A DNA stretch of 8,173 nucleotides from Bacteroidales bacterium (lineage in GTDB: Bacteria > Bacteroidota > Bacteroidia > Bacteroidales > Bacteroidaceae), in contig SFCY01000101.1 in assembly GCA_004558865.1 (NCBI GenBank), forward strand, positions 1 to 8,173, written 5' to 3'. Shown piece by piece: positions 1-5,290 of this stretch (its first letter is position 1; every line of letters starts with the position of its first letter). Below the pieces are notes generated by a model. The model ran no database searches and was not told the DNA's origin. It saw nothing but the letters and a program-made list of their open reading frames with translations. The position numbers and the translations under genes were made by a program.

Positions 1-15
1 CGCACATGTATCAAC

Positions 16-46
16 CAAATATAAAAGTAATGTTTAACCGGGTCAA
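16..46 (-). promoter_or_regulatory. Leftward Bacteroidota-type promoter
   Basis: On the minus strand TTG (46-44) is followed after exactly 20 bp by TATATTTG (23-16), a full match to the Bacteroidota -33/-7 consensus TTG...TAnnTTTG. Transcription would run off the left edge. An ATG at 7-5 on the minus strand lies only a few bases from the expected start of transcription, so the downstream gene could have a very short or no leader, but too little sequence remains to say. The two TTGGTTGA octamers at 11-18 and 43-50 overlap the -7 and -33 elements. Confidence 0.55.
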
Positions 47-47
47 C

Positions 48-78
48 CAACATTAAAAATAAGGCTTAAAGTAGTCAA
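48..78 (-). promoter_or_regulatory. Second, degenerate copy of the leftward promoter
   Basis: One 32-bp unit upstream of the promoter at 16-46, the minus strand again has TTG (78-76), a 20-bp spacer and TAATGTTG (55-48), which differs from TAnnTTTG at one base. It is either a weaker second promoter or a decayed duplicate kept for its TTGGTTGA site. Confidence 0.3.
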
Positions 79-126
79 CCAAAAACGTTAAACTACACTT
101 GCTGACAATTGCCGACAACTGGAGAC

Positions 127-168
127 GGCTGTTCCATTGCAGTGTGGCAGCTGTTCCGTTGCTGTGTG
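127..168. repeat. Two imperfect 20-bp direct repeats, 22-bp period
   Basis: Positions 127-146 and 149-168 match at 17 of 20 bases (common core CTGTTCC.TTGC.GTGTG). The second copy ends in TGTGTG (163-168), which can pair with CACACA (177-182) across an 8-base loop. The 101-268 stretch around it shows no convincing gene on either strand: open frames here are short, overlap the tRNA or its terminator, and resemble nothing I know. The function is unknown. Confidence 0.4.
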
Positions 169-268
169 AAAACTGTCACACAACATGGGCGGCAAATGTT
201 CGGTGCGCAAGCAATCGCCAGAAAGCGTGGAAAATAGCAATCGTGAAAGGGGATGAAGACTATTGGGG

Positions 269-302
269 AAAAACAAAACCCGGCCGCTTGCGCGAACCGG
301 GC
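269..302 (-). terminator. Intrinsic terminator of the tRNA-Phe gene
   Basis: On the minus strand, CCCGG (301-297) pairs with CCGGG (283-279); inside it, CGC and GCG close a GCAA tetraloop, with a small TT/G irregularity between the two stem segments. The stem is followed at once by TTTTGTTTTT (278-269). A GC-rich stem plus a U-run about 15 bases past the tRNA 3' end is what a stand-alone tRNA gene read leftward should have. Confidence 0.75.
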
Positions 303-317
303 TAATGAAAGGAGGAG

Positions 318-390
318 TGGTACCTCTTGGAGTTGAACCAAGGACACATGGATTTTCAGTCCATTGCTCTACCACCTGAGCTAAGGTACC
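318..390 (-). tRNA. tRNA-Phe (anticodon GAA)
   Basis: The minus strand folds as a full cloverleaf. The acceptor stem GGTACCT/AGGTACC is perfect over 7 bp, with discriminator base A at 318. The D stem is GCTC/GAGC, and the anticodon stem ATGGA/TCCAT encloses loop CTGAAAA, giving anticodon GAA (phenylalanine). The variable loop is GTGTC, and the T stem CTTGG/CCAAG encloses TTCAACT. CCA is not encoded (the next bases are CTC), so it must be added after transcription. The gene has its own promoter (412-442) and terminator (269-302), so it is probably monocistronic. I found no second copy of its 3' end nearby that would mark an integration site. Confidence 0.97.
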
Positions 391-411
391 TCGTCTTTGT
401 CTTTGCTTTTG

Positions 412-442
412 CAAAGGTAGTATTTTATTTTATTTCCACCAA
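412..442 (-). promoter_or_regulatory. Promoter of the tRNA-Phe gene
   Basis: On the minus strand TTG (442-440), a 20-bp spacer and TACCTTTG (419-412) match the Bacteroidota TTG/TAnnTTTG promoter. Initiation a few bases downstream would leave a leader of roughly 15 nt before the mature tRNA 5' end at 390. The -7 box overlaps a perfect hairpin, CTTTGC (401-406), TTTT, GCAAAG (411-416); whether that matters is unknown. Confidence 0.75.
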
Positions 443-614
443 GGACACCAACGAAAAACTTTCCCCTTTAATATTACTTAACAGTAGTGCGTTTGCCTAC
501 AACTGTCCAGCGGATTGTACTCCCAAACAAAAGATGGATAGCAAACTTGTTCGGTTGAATATAGGGCTCAATTCTGCCAAAAAACAAAAAAAAATTGCTG
601 CGATGCAAGGGCTG
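443..614. other. Gene-free stretch between tRNA promoter and repeat block
   Basis: I see no RNA gene or credible coding frame here. The long plus-strand frame that can be drawn from 327 to 1178 runs through the tRNA complement, the repeat block and antisense to thiL, so it is chance. The only notable items are CAGCGGA at 508-514, which matches the core of the repeats further right, and the A-run at 579-594, treated as a possible terminator tract. Confidence 0.6.
579..608 (-). terminator. Possible weak terminator of the sppA-lpxK-thiL unit
   Basis: On the minus strand TTGC (608-605) and GCAA (598-595) form a 4-bp stem with a 6-base loop, followed directly by nine T, one G and six T (594-579). 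The U-tract is strong but the stem is short. It lies about 250 bp past the thiL stop and just beyond the 26-bp inverted repeat (615-640/770-795), whose folding could help termination. This is inferred from pattern only. Confidence 0.3.
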
Positions 615-795
615 CGGGAGGTCCGCTGCCCTCAGCGGACACTATTCAGCGAAGATTCGGCAAGCTCGCCCAGGAGAAGAAACAGCCTTCGTGGCTCAGG
701 CTTGCATCACAGCAAGAAAAACATTGAAACAGGCAGGCGCAGTCCCTACAAAACCTACAAAGCTTACTTGTCCGCTGAGGGCAGCGGACCTCCCG
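615..795. repeat. 26-bp perfect inverted repeat around a 129-bp spacer
   Basis: Positions 615-640 are the exact reverse complement of 770-795. Each arm itself contains a short hairpin: GTCCGCTG (621-628), CCCT, CAGCGGAC (633-640), mirrored at 770-789 with loop AGGG. A transcript could form either two local hairpins or one long-range 26-bp stem, but not both fully. The 641-769 spacer shows no recognisable gene. No target-site duplication is visible, so there is no direct sign of transposition. Function is unknown; thiL transcript ending or processing is possible. Confidence 0.8.
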
Positions 796-845
796 GGCAG
801 CGGACCTCCCGGGATGCGTATCTCCCGGGCAGCGGACCTCACGTC
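782..845. repeat. Four 16-bp tandem units, CAGCGGACCTCCCGGG
   Basis: Units begin at 782, 798, 814 and 830. The first two are identical; the third keeps the CTCCCGGG half with four changes in the first half; the fourth is CAGCGGACCTCACGTC. The array shares its first unit with the right arm of the inverted repeat, and an inverted, partial copy of the unit forms the left arm at 613-628. It ends 12 bp before the thiL stop codon. CCCGGG in each unit is palindromic. The array looks like a dispersed intergenic repeat, but genome-wide copies cannot be seen here. Confidence 0.8.
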
Positions 846-857
846 GCGATAGCCTGT

Positions 858-1967
858 TCAGCTCTTCAGCGGATTCCAGCCTTGTGCCCTCAGCTCAAAC
901 TCGCCTCCGTCGCGGGTCACGAGCCTGGCTCCCAACTCTGGCTTTGTGATGTAGCCTATCTGCCTCACTCCCTCCATGGCCTCCACCTTCTCGTGGTCGC
1001 CGATGGAAACCGTGAAGAGCAGCTCATAGTCCTCGCCCCCATTGAGGGCGGCGGTGGTGAGGTTCATGTTGAACTCCTCGCAGGCCACGGCCGTCTGATA
1101 GTCGATGGGTATGTTTTTCTCGTATACCCTGCAGCCGCAGTTGCTTGCCTTGCAGATGTGGAGCAGTTCGGAGCTTAGTCCGTCGGAAATGTCCATCATG
1201 GCTGTGGGCCTGATTCCCGCCTCGCCCAGTCTGCCGATGATGTCGCCTCGCGCTTCCGGCTTGAGTTGCCGGTCGATGAGGTATTCCTTACCGGCGAAGT
1301 CGGGCTGGAAGTCGTCGAGCAGTTTGTATTGCTTCTGCAGGTTGGCCACGAGCTTGTCGTCGCCCTTCGCCTTTGCCTCGCGAATCTTGTTGGTCAGGGT
1401 GGTCAGCTGCGAATAGTAGACACTCTTTTCGCGCTCCAAGATCTGCAGTCCCATATAGGCAGCCCCCAAGTCGCCGCTGACGCAGATGAGGTCAGTCTCA
1501 TGGGCGCCGCCTCGATAGACGATGTCCTCGCGCCTGGCTTCGCCGATGCAGGTGATGCTGATGGCCAGCCCGGTGAAGGAAGACGTGGTGTCGCCCCCCA
1601 CGATGTCGATGTCCCATTTGGCGCAAGCCGCGCGCAGGCCTTTGTAGAACTCGTCCAAGTCTTCCACCTTGAAGCGCTTTCCGAGGGCTATGTTGACTAT
1701 CATTTGCCGGGGCGTGCCGTTCATGGCGAAGACGTCGCTGATGTTGACCATCGCGCTCTTATAGCCCAAGGTCTCCATGTCGATGTAGGTCAGGTCGAAG
1801 TGGACGCCCTCCATGAGCATGTCGCTCGTGATGAGCACCTCCTTGTCGGGATAGTGCATGACGGCGCAGTCGTCGCCCACGCCCTTGAGGGTGCTGCTGT
1901 TCTTCGGCTTGATGTCGTCTGTGAGCCGGTGGATGAGGCCGAACTCTCCAATTTCTGATATTTCCAA
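858..1967 (-). CDS. thiL: Thiamine-monophosphate kinase ThiL
   Basis: This 369-residue cytoplasmic kinase phosphorylates thiamine monophosphate with ATP to give thiamine diphosphate, the active cofactor. The PurM/AIR-synthase-like fold is recognised by GVGDDCAV (29-36) and SDMLMEGVHFD (48-58), which hold Mg-ATP binding acidic residues, then DVFAMNGTP (78-86), GGDTT (124-128), DISDGL (259-264) and GGEDYELLF (310-318). It is longer than the roughly 325 residues of E. coli ThiL, mainly through a charged, probably helical insert at about 183-225. The start is TTG: GGAGA lies 8 bases upstream, no ATG fits, and the N-terminus EISEIGEFG matches where I recall Bacteroidales ThiL beginning. It is the last gene of the leftward cluster, 175 bp after lpxK. 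Confidence 0.93.
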   Translation of the reverse strand: MEISEIGEFGLIHRLTDDIKPKNSSTLKGVGDDCAVMHYPDKEVLITSDMLMEGVHFDLTYIDMETLGYKSAMVNISDVFAMNGTPRQMIVNIALGKRFKVEDLDEFYKGLRAACAKWDIDIVGGDTTSSFTGLAISITCIGEARREDIVYRGGAHETDLICVSGDLGAAYMGLQILEREKSVYYSQLTTLTNKIREAKAKGDDKLVANLQKQYKLLDDFQPDFAGKEYLIDRQLKPEARGDIIGRLGEAGIRPTAMMDISDGLSSELLHICKASNCGCRVYEKNIPIDYQTAVACEEFNMNLTTAALNGGEDYELLFTVSIGDHEKVEAMEGVRQIGYITKPELGARLVTRDGGEFELRAQGWNPLKS

Positions 1968-1983
1968 GATTAGTATCTCCTTA
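1965..1983 (-). promoter_or_regulatory. Shine-Dalgarno and TTG start of thiL
   Basis: The minus strand reads AAGGAGA, 8 bases, then TTG. This is a near-perfect ribosome binding site, uncommon in Bacteroidota, and may compensate for the poor start codon. Upstream codons in frame (ATC, CTA, ATA, GAG, AAG) offer no ATG or GTG, so the site decides the start. Confidence 0.7.
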
Positions 1984-2113
1984 TTTTATAGATAATGTAT
2001 TGAATCAATCGAGATTTTCTCTTTCCTTGCTCATGCCGGGCCGCCAACCGATGGTTCGCGGATTGAAAGGCCCCGGCATCAGTACGATTGCAGGTATTCG
2101 TCTCACGCATCAT
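1970..2113 (-). other. Possible 47-codon open frame in the thiL leader
   Basis: An open frame starts with two ATG codons at 2113-2108 and stops at TAA 1972-1970, just before the thiL start. The product would be 47 residues, rich in Arg and Lys toward the end (for example QGKRKSRLIQYIIYKIRRY). It has no Shine-Dalgarno sequence, resembles nothing I know, and covers a strongly paired region, so it may be chance. A leader peptide coupled to thiL translation is the only functional idea the layout suggests. Confidence 0.15.
2033..2079 (-). other. Bulged hairpin in the lpxK-thiL gap
   Basis: ATGCCGGGCC (2033-2042) is complementary to 2069-2079 apart from one extra C. Within the loop, CCGC (2041-2044) and AACC (2046-2049) pair with GGTT (2053-2056) and GCGG (2058-2061), leaving a 3-base loop. 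As minus-strand RNA this gives an outer stem of 8-10 bp stacked on an inner stem of 8 bp with one mismatch. It starts about 50 bases before the thiL ribosome binding site and has no U-tract, so it is not a normal terminator. Processing, mRNA stability or regulation of thiL are possible. Confidence 0.5.
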
Positions 2114-2142
2114 GAATCATGATTGCGAATAGAAATGATGAA

Positions 2143-3324
2143 TTATCTGAAGCTGATGGTTCGTGGCTTGTTGCTGGAACGGTGGCGGTTGGGAGAGGCG
2201 TTGTCGTCCTTGCGCTTCACCAAGATGCTGTTTCTTGAGTTCTTCCTCACGTAGCTGATGACTTTCTGGTTGAATTGCTCCTCCTGGTCCAGCATGAACT
2301 TGATCTGGATGGGCAGCGCATAGATGTTGGCCCTGGCCTCGTCGCTCAGTCCGCCGGCATCCTGCAGACGCGCGGCGTCCTTCTCGGTGGTGATGATGAT
2401 CTTGGGACTCTGCATGGCGGCGAACCGCTGGTTGATGGCCGCAATGTCGCGCGGCTTGAAGTTATGGTGGTCGCCATAGGTCATCGGAGCCACTTTCAGT
2501 CCGTAGGGCTTCAGGTCGGTCAGAATCTGTTTGGGCGACGCGATGCCCGTGAGCAGAAGCACGTTGTAGCCGTGGATGTCGTCGAGCGTCAGGGACTTGC
2601 CCGACTGCTTGTCGCTGATGTTGTAGTAGGGCTTCAGGGGTTGGTATTGCAGCGTCGTGAAGTAGAGGTCCTGATAGGGATAGAGTCCCATGGCCTTGGT
2701 GAGCACACGGATTTCCATGGGCTTGAGGTCGGGTGGGCACTTGGTGATGATCACCACATCGGCCCGCCTCTTGCCCTCCAGCGGCTCACGCAGGCGGCCG
2801 GCGGGGATAAGCTTGTCGTAGATGATGAGCCGGTGGTAGTCCACAAGCAGGATGTTGATGCCCGGCTTCACATAGCGGTGCTGGAAGGCGTCGTCGAGCA
2901 GAATCACGTCAACGTCCTTGGTCTCTTCGTCGTGGGTGAGTCGGGCGATGCCCTCCGTGCGTTTCTTGTCCACTGCCACATAGATGTTGTCGAACTTCTG
3001 TTTCATCTGATAGGGCTCGTCGCCAATGTCCTCCATGCGGGAGCGGTCGTTGGCCAAGACGTATCCCTTCGACTTGCGCTTGTATCCCCTCGACAGCACG
3101 GCCACCCGGGCCATGCCGCGCAGCAGTCGGACGAGGTATTCCACGTGAGGGGTCTTGCCCGCCCCGCCCACGGTGATGTTGCCCACGGAGATGACCGGCA
3201 GACTGTAGGAACGCTGCTTGAGGATTCCCATCTCGAAGAGGGCGTTGCGAAAGCGCACCCCCGAGCCGTAAAGCCAGCTCAAGGGCAGGAGCCATTCGTT
3301 GATTTTGATGAAGTCGCCTTCCAT
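2143..3324 (-). CDS. lpxK: Tetraacyldisaccharide 4'-kinase LpxK
   Basis: LpxK phosphorylates the 4' position of the lipid A disaccharide precursor on the inner face of the cytoplasmic membrane, a late Raetz-pathway step. From ATG 3324 it is 393 residues. An amphipathic N-terminal segment (WLLPLSWLYG, 11-20) fits membrane association. The P-loop-like GGAGKTP is at 53-59, SRGYKRKSKG at 78-87, GDEPYQM at 101-107, LDDAFQHR (family LDDGFQ) at 143-150, PAGRLREP at 174-181, GDHHNF at 284-289 and TTEKDAARL at 312-320. ATG 3333, three codons upstream, is an alternative; I prefer 3324 because MEGDFIKI aligns with the family N-terminus as I remember it. Neither start has a Shine-Dalgarno sequence. Residues 358-393 form a basic, Ser/Asn-rich tail past the usual catalytic core. 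The presence of LpxK supports a Gram-negative host. Confidence 0.95.
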   Translation of the reverse strand: MEGDFIKINEWLLPLSWLYGSGVRFRNALFEMGILKQRSYSLPVISVGNITVGGAGKTPHVEYLVRLLRGMARVAVLSRGYKRKSKGYVLANDRSRMEDIGDEPYQMKQKFDNIYVAVDKKRTEGIARLTHDEETKDVDVILLDDAFQHRYVKPGINILLVDYHRLIIYDKLIPAGRLREPLEGKRRADVVIITKCPPDLKPMEIRVLTKAMGLYPYQDLYFTTLQYQPLKPYYNISDKQSGKSLTLDDIHGYNVLLLTGIASPKQILTDLKPYGLKVAPMTYGDHHNFKPRDIAAINQRFAAMQSPKIIITTEKDAARLQDAGGLSDEARANIYALPIQIKFMLDQEEQFNQKVISYVRKNSRNSILVKRKDDNASPNRHRSSNKPRTISFR

Positions 3325-3456
3325 ATCTATCATTCACATTTCACAATTCATATTAGCCCTGTCGATGCATCATGCCTGATCGCCTCGCACCGCCTCGTCA
3401 GCTCTCAACTCCAAGCTCGCCAGCTTCCCAACTCAACCTCTCCAAAAGAGTTATGG
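3325..3456 (-). repeat. sppA-lpxK gap with a 22-bp imperfect repeat
   Basis: This 132-bp gap holds two related segments, 3394-3411 and 3416-3434 on the plus strand (CTCGTCAGCTCTCAACTC and CTCGCCAGCTTCCCAACTC), matching at 16 of 18 positions with one 1-base gap. The decamer pair CGCCTCGCAC/CGCCTCGTCA (3381-3400) precedes them. Next to lpxK is the AT-rich run CATTCACATTTCACAATTCA (3333-3352), a simple-sequence type I associate with Bacteroidota gaps. No clear promoter or terminator is seen, so read-through from sppA is plausible. Confidence 0.4.
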
Positions 3457-5229
3457 TCAGTTGTAGAGGATGACAAAGGGCATGCGGGCCTGGATTCGGT
3501 CTTGCTGGTGGATGGTGCTGAGCATTCGGAAAGGCTCGTAGAATTGGCCCAAGACATTGCGCATCTGGCTGTCGAGGTAGCTTCCGCTGTTGCCGATGTC
3601 GGCCAACTGGTCGAAGAAATCCTTCTGGGCAGGGTATTCCTCATAATGGTAGTCGTCGAGCTTGGCCAGCTTGGCGGCCTTGTCGAGGGCCTGCTGTATG
3701 CCGCCGAGCTCATCCACGAGCTTGATCCGCTTGGCGTCCTGGGCCAGATACACATGGCCTTGGGCAATCTCGTTCACCTGGGCCACGCTCATCCTGCGGC
3801 CCTCGGCCACACGGGAGAGGAAAGTGCGGTAGCCCCTCTCGATGCTCCTCTGGATGAGGCTCACCTCCTCGGCGGTCATGGGGCGGCCGGGCTGGCCGAT
3901 GGTGGAGTTCCTGTTGGTCTTCACCTCGTCAAACTTGATGCCCAACTTGTTGGTCAGCAGACCTGACATGTCGGGGAACTGTCCGTAGATGCCGATGGAG
4001 CCTGTGAGCGTGGTGGGCTCGGCCACAATCCAATTGGCGATGCAGCTCATGTAGTAGCCGCCGCTGGCAGCCATGCCACTCATCGACACCACCACGGGCT
4101 TCTTCTGCTTGAGCTTCTTGATGGCGTGCCACATCTTCTCCGAGGCGAAGGCGGAGCCGCCGGGAGAGTTGATGCGCAACACCACGGCCTTCACGTCGTC
4201 GTCGTCCATCAGGTCCTCCATGTCCTTGCAGAAGTCGTCGCCCACGATCTGGTCGGCCGAGGCGAACATCGTGGTTGGGTCGGCGAAGTCGACAATGGTG
4301 CCACTGGCATAATACACGGCGATCTCCTTGCCGCCTTTCATGCCAGGAGAAGCGGCGACCATCTGGCTGGGCGTCACCTGGTTGATGTCGTCGTCGTCTT
4401 TCAGCTTGAGCAGCTTCTTCACCTCCGCCTTCATCTCGTCGGCGAATAGCAGTCCGTCAACCATCTTGTTCTTCACAAACACCTGGGGATCCTCTGTCTC
4501 TATGAGCCGGTCGGCGTAGGCGTTGAGCGAGTCGGCTGGTATCTTGCGCGCCTCGCTCACTCCCTTCACGTAGGTGTCCCAGATGCCGTTGAGGTAGCGC
4601 ATGGTCTGCTCGCGGTTGGCCTGGCTCATCTTGTCCTCGGTAAACATCTCCGTGGCGCTCTTGTATTTGCCCACCTTCATCACGACCATGTTCACACCCA
4701 CCTTCTTCAGCGCGTCCTTCACGTACATCATCTGCCCGCCAAGTCCCTTCCAGTCGATGGTGCCCTGCGGGTTCAGGTATATCTTGTCGGCCAGGGAGAC
4801 CATATAGTAGCTTCCCGGGCCATAGGAGTCGCTGTAGGCCACAATCCATTTGCGGCTGGTCTTGAAGTCCTTCAGTGCGTCGCGTATCTCCTGTATCTGT
4901 GCGGGGTCGGCACTGAAACCGTCGTTCTCGATGTATATGCCCTTGATGTCGGGGTTGGTCTTGGCTTCCTTAATGGAAAGGAGAATGTCGTTCAGCCCCA
5001 TCGATTGCACCCTGCTGTCCTCAATGAACGGCATAGGCTCGTAGCTGTTGTGGTCGTTCGTGATGCCGCTCATCTGCAGCACAAGGACGCTGTTGGAGGA
5101 GATGGACGGCTTGCTGTTGCCCGAGGCCACCATGCCGATGACGCTGATTACGGCGAAGAAGCCCAAAACGACAAAAAACAGCAGCAGGCCCACTATCGTG
5201 GCGCCAACGTTCTTCAGGAAGTCTTTCAT
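3457..5229 (-). CDS. sppA: Signal peptide peptidase SppA, 67-kDa type (S49)
   Basis: SppA cuts leftover signal peptides within the cytoplasmic membrane, with its catalytic domains on the outer side. From ATG 5229 it has 590 residues, close to E. coli SppA (618). An N-terminal membrane anchor spans about 11-36. Two S49 repeats follow: the first carries the catalytic-type lysine K190 in VGKYKSATEMF; the second has RINSPGGSAFASE (352-364) and the nucleophile S389 in MAASGGYYMS. This Lys/Ser split across the repeats is that of the long SppA form. The frame stays open up to ATG 5307, but that start lies upstream of the promoter-like TATCTTTG (5290-5283), so a transcript from there could only use 5229, which also puts the anchor at the very N-terminus. 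It heads the leftward cluster and is divergent from the arabinofuranosidase gene. Confidence 0.95.
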   Translation of the reverse strand: MKDFLKNVGATIVGLLLFFVVLGFFAVISVIGMVASGNSKPSISSNSVLVLQMSGITNDHNSYEPMPFIEDSRVQSMGLNDILLSIKEAKTNPDIKGIYIENDGFSADPAQIQEIRDALKDFKTSRKWIVAYSDSYGPGSYYMVSLADKIYLNPQGTIDWKGLGGQMMYVKDALKKVGVNMVVMKVGKYKSATEMFTEDKMSQANREQTMRYLNGIWDTYVKGVSEARKIPADSLNAYADRLIETEDPQVFVKNKMVDGLLFADEMKAEVKKLLKLKDDDDINQVTPSQMVAASPGMKGGKEIAVYYASGTIVDFADPTTMFASADQIVGDDFCKDMEDLMDDDDVKAVVLRINSPGGSAFASEKMWHAIKKLKQKKPVVVSMSGMAASGGYYMSCIANWIVAEPTTLTGSIGIYGQFPDMSGLLTNKLGIKFDEVKTNRNSTIGQPGRPMTAEEVSLIQRSIERGYRTFLSRVAEGRRMSVAQVNEIAQGHVYLAQDAKRIKLVDELGGIQQALDKAAKLAKLDDYHYEEYPAQKDFFDQLADIGNSGSYLDSQMRNVLGQFYEPFRMLSTIHQQDRIQARMPFVILYN

Positions 5230-5282
5230 AATCTCTATAACATTTTTACGGTTTGTTGATTCATAAACTTTCTCAGACCTTG

Positions 5283-5290
5283 CAAAGATA
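5283..5290 (-). promoter_or_regulatory. -7 element upstream of sppA
   Basis: The minus strand reads TATCTTTG, a full match to the Bacteroidota -7 box TAnnTTTG. No TTG is present at the 20-bp distance used by the other promoters here, so the -33 side is weak or contacts an activator. Initiation a few bases on would leave a leader of about 45-50 nt before ATG 5229. Confidence 0.5.

Larger units (their letters stand above)
11..82 (-). repeat. 32-bp tandem units headed by TTGGTTGA
   Basis: On the plus strand the octamer TCAACCAA occurs at 11-18, 43-50 and 75-82, exactly 32 bp apart each time. The units starting at 11 and 43 agree at about 22 of 32 positions; after the third octamer the similarity is lost. 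Read on the minus strand the unit starts TTGGTTGA and contains a promoter-like arrangement, so this resembles a tandemly duplicated promoter/operator. The spacing is about three helical turns, which would place all three octamers on the same face of the DNA. The repeat is seen directly; a regulatory role is inferred. Confidence 0.6.

Noticed and set aside
318..390. tRNA-Phe as a phage or island attachment site
   Set aside because: No second copy of the tRNA 3' end and no integrase gene are visible in the window.
615..795. Intact MITE
   Set aside because: The terminal inverted repeats are present, but no target-site duplication flanks them and the right arm merges into a tandem array, so transposition cannot be claimed.
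615..845. CRISPR array
   Set aside because: The units are contiguous 16-mers without variable spacers, the arms are inverted, and no cas gene is present.
595..852. Plus-strand 85-codon frame across the repeat block
   Set aside because: The C-terminal part is a translation of the 16-bp units and inverted-repeat arms; no recognisable domain or start signal.
327..1178. Long plus-strand open frame of 283 codons
   Set aside because: It starts inside the tRNA complement, crosses the A-run and repeat block, and ends antisense to thiL. Its sequence is low-complexity repeat translation followed by antisense.
1266..1958. Plus-strand frame of 230 codons
   Set aside because: Antisense to thiL, same antisense composition, no family resemblance.
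1984..2113. TPP riboswitch upstream of thiL (words GTGAGA, ATACCTG, GTACTGATGCC on the minus strand)
   Set aside because: The words recall parts of the THI element, and the gene context is tempting, but the conserved core (CUGAGA with the full ACCUGAU...GUAGGGA half and a closing P1 stem) is incomplete and out of spacing. A covariance search with Rfam RF00059 would decide; a score above its gathering threshold would overturn this.
2275..3966. Long plus-strand open frame of 563 codons
   Set aside because: It is antisense to lpxK and sppA, which both have intact family motifs. The His/Val/Leu/Asp-rich composition is typical of antisense frames in GC-rich genes.
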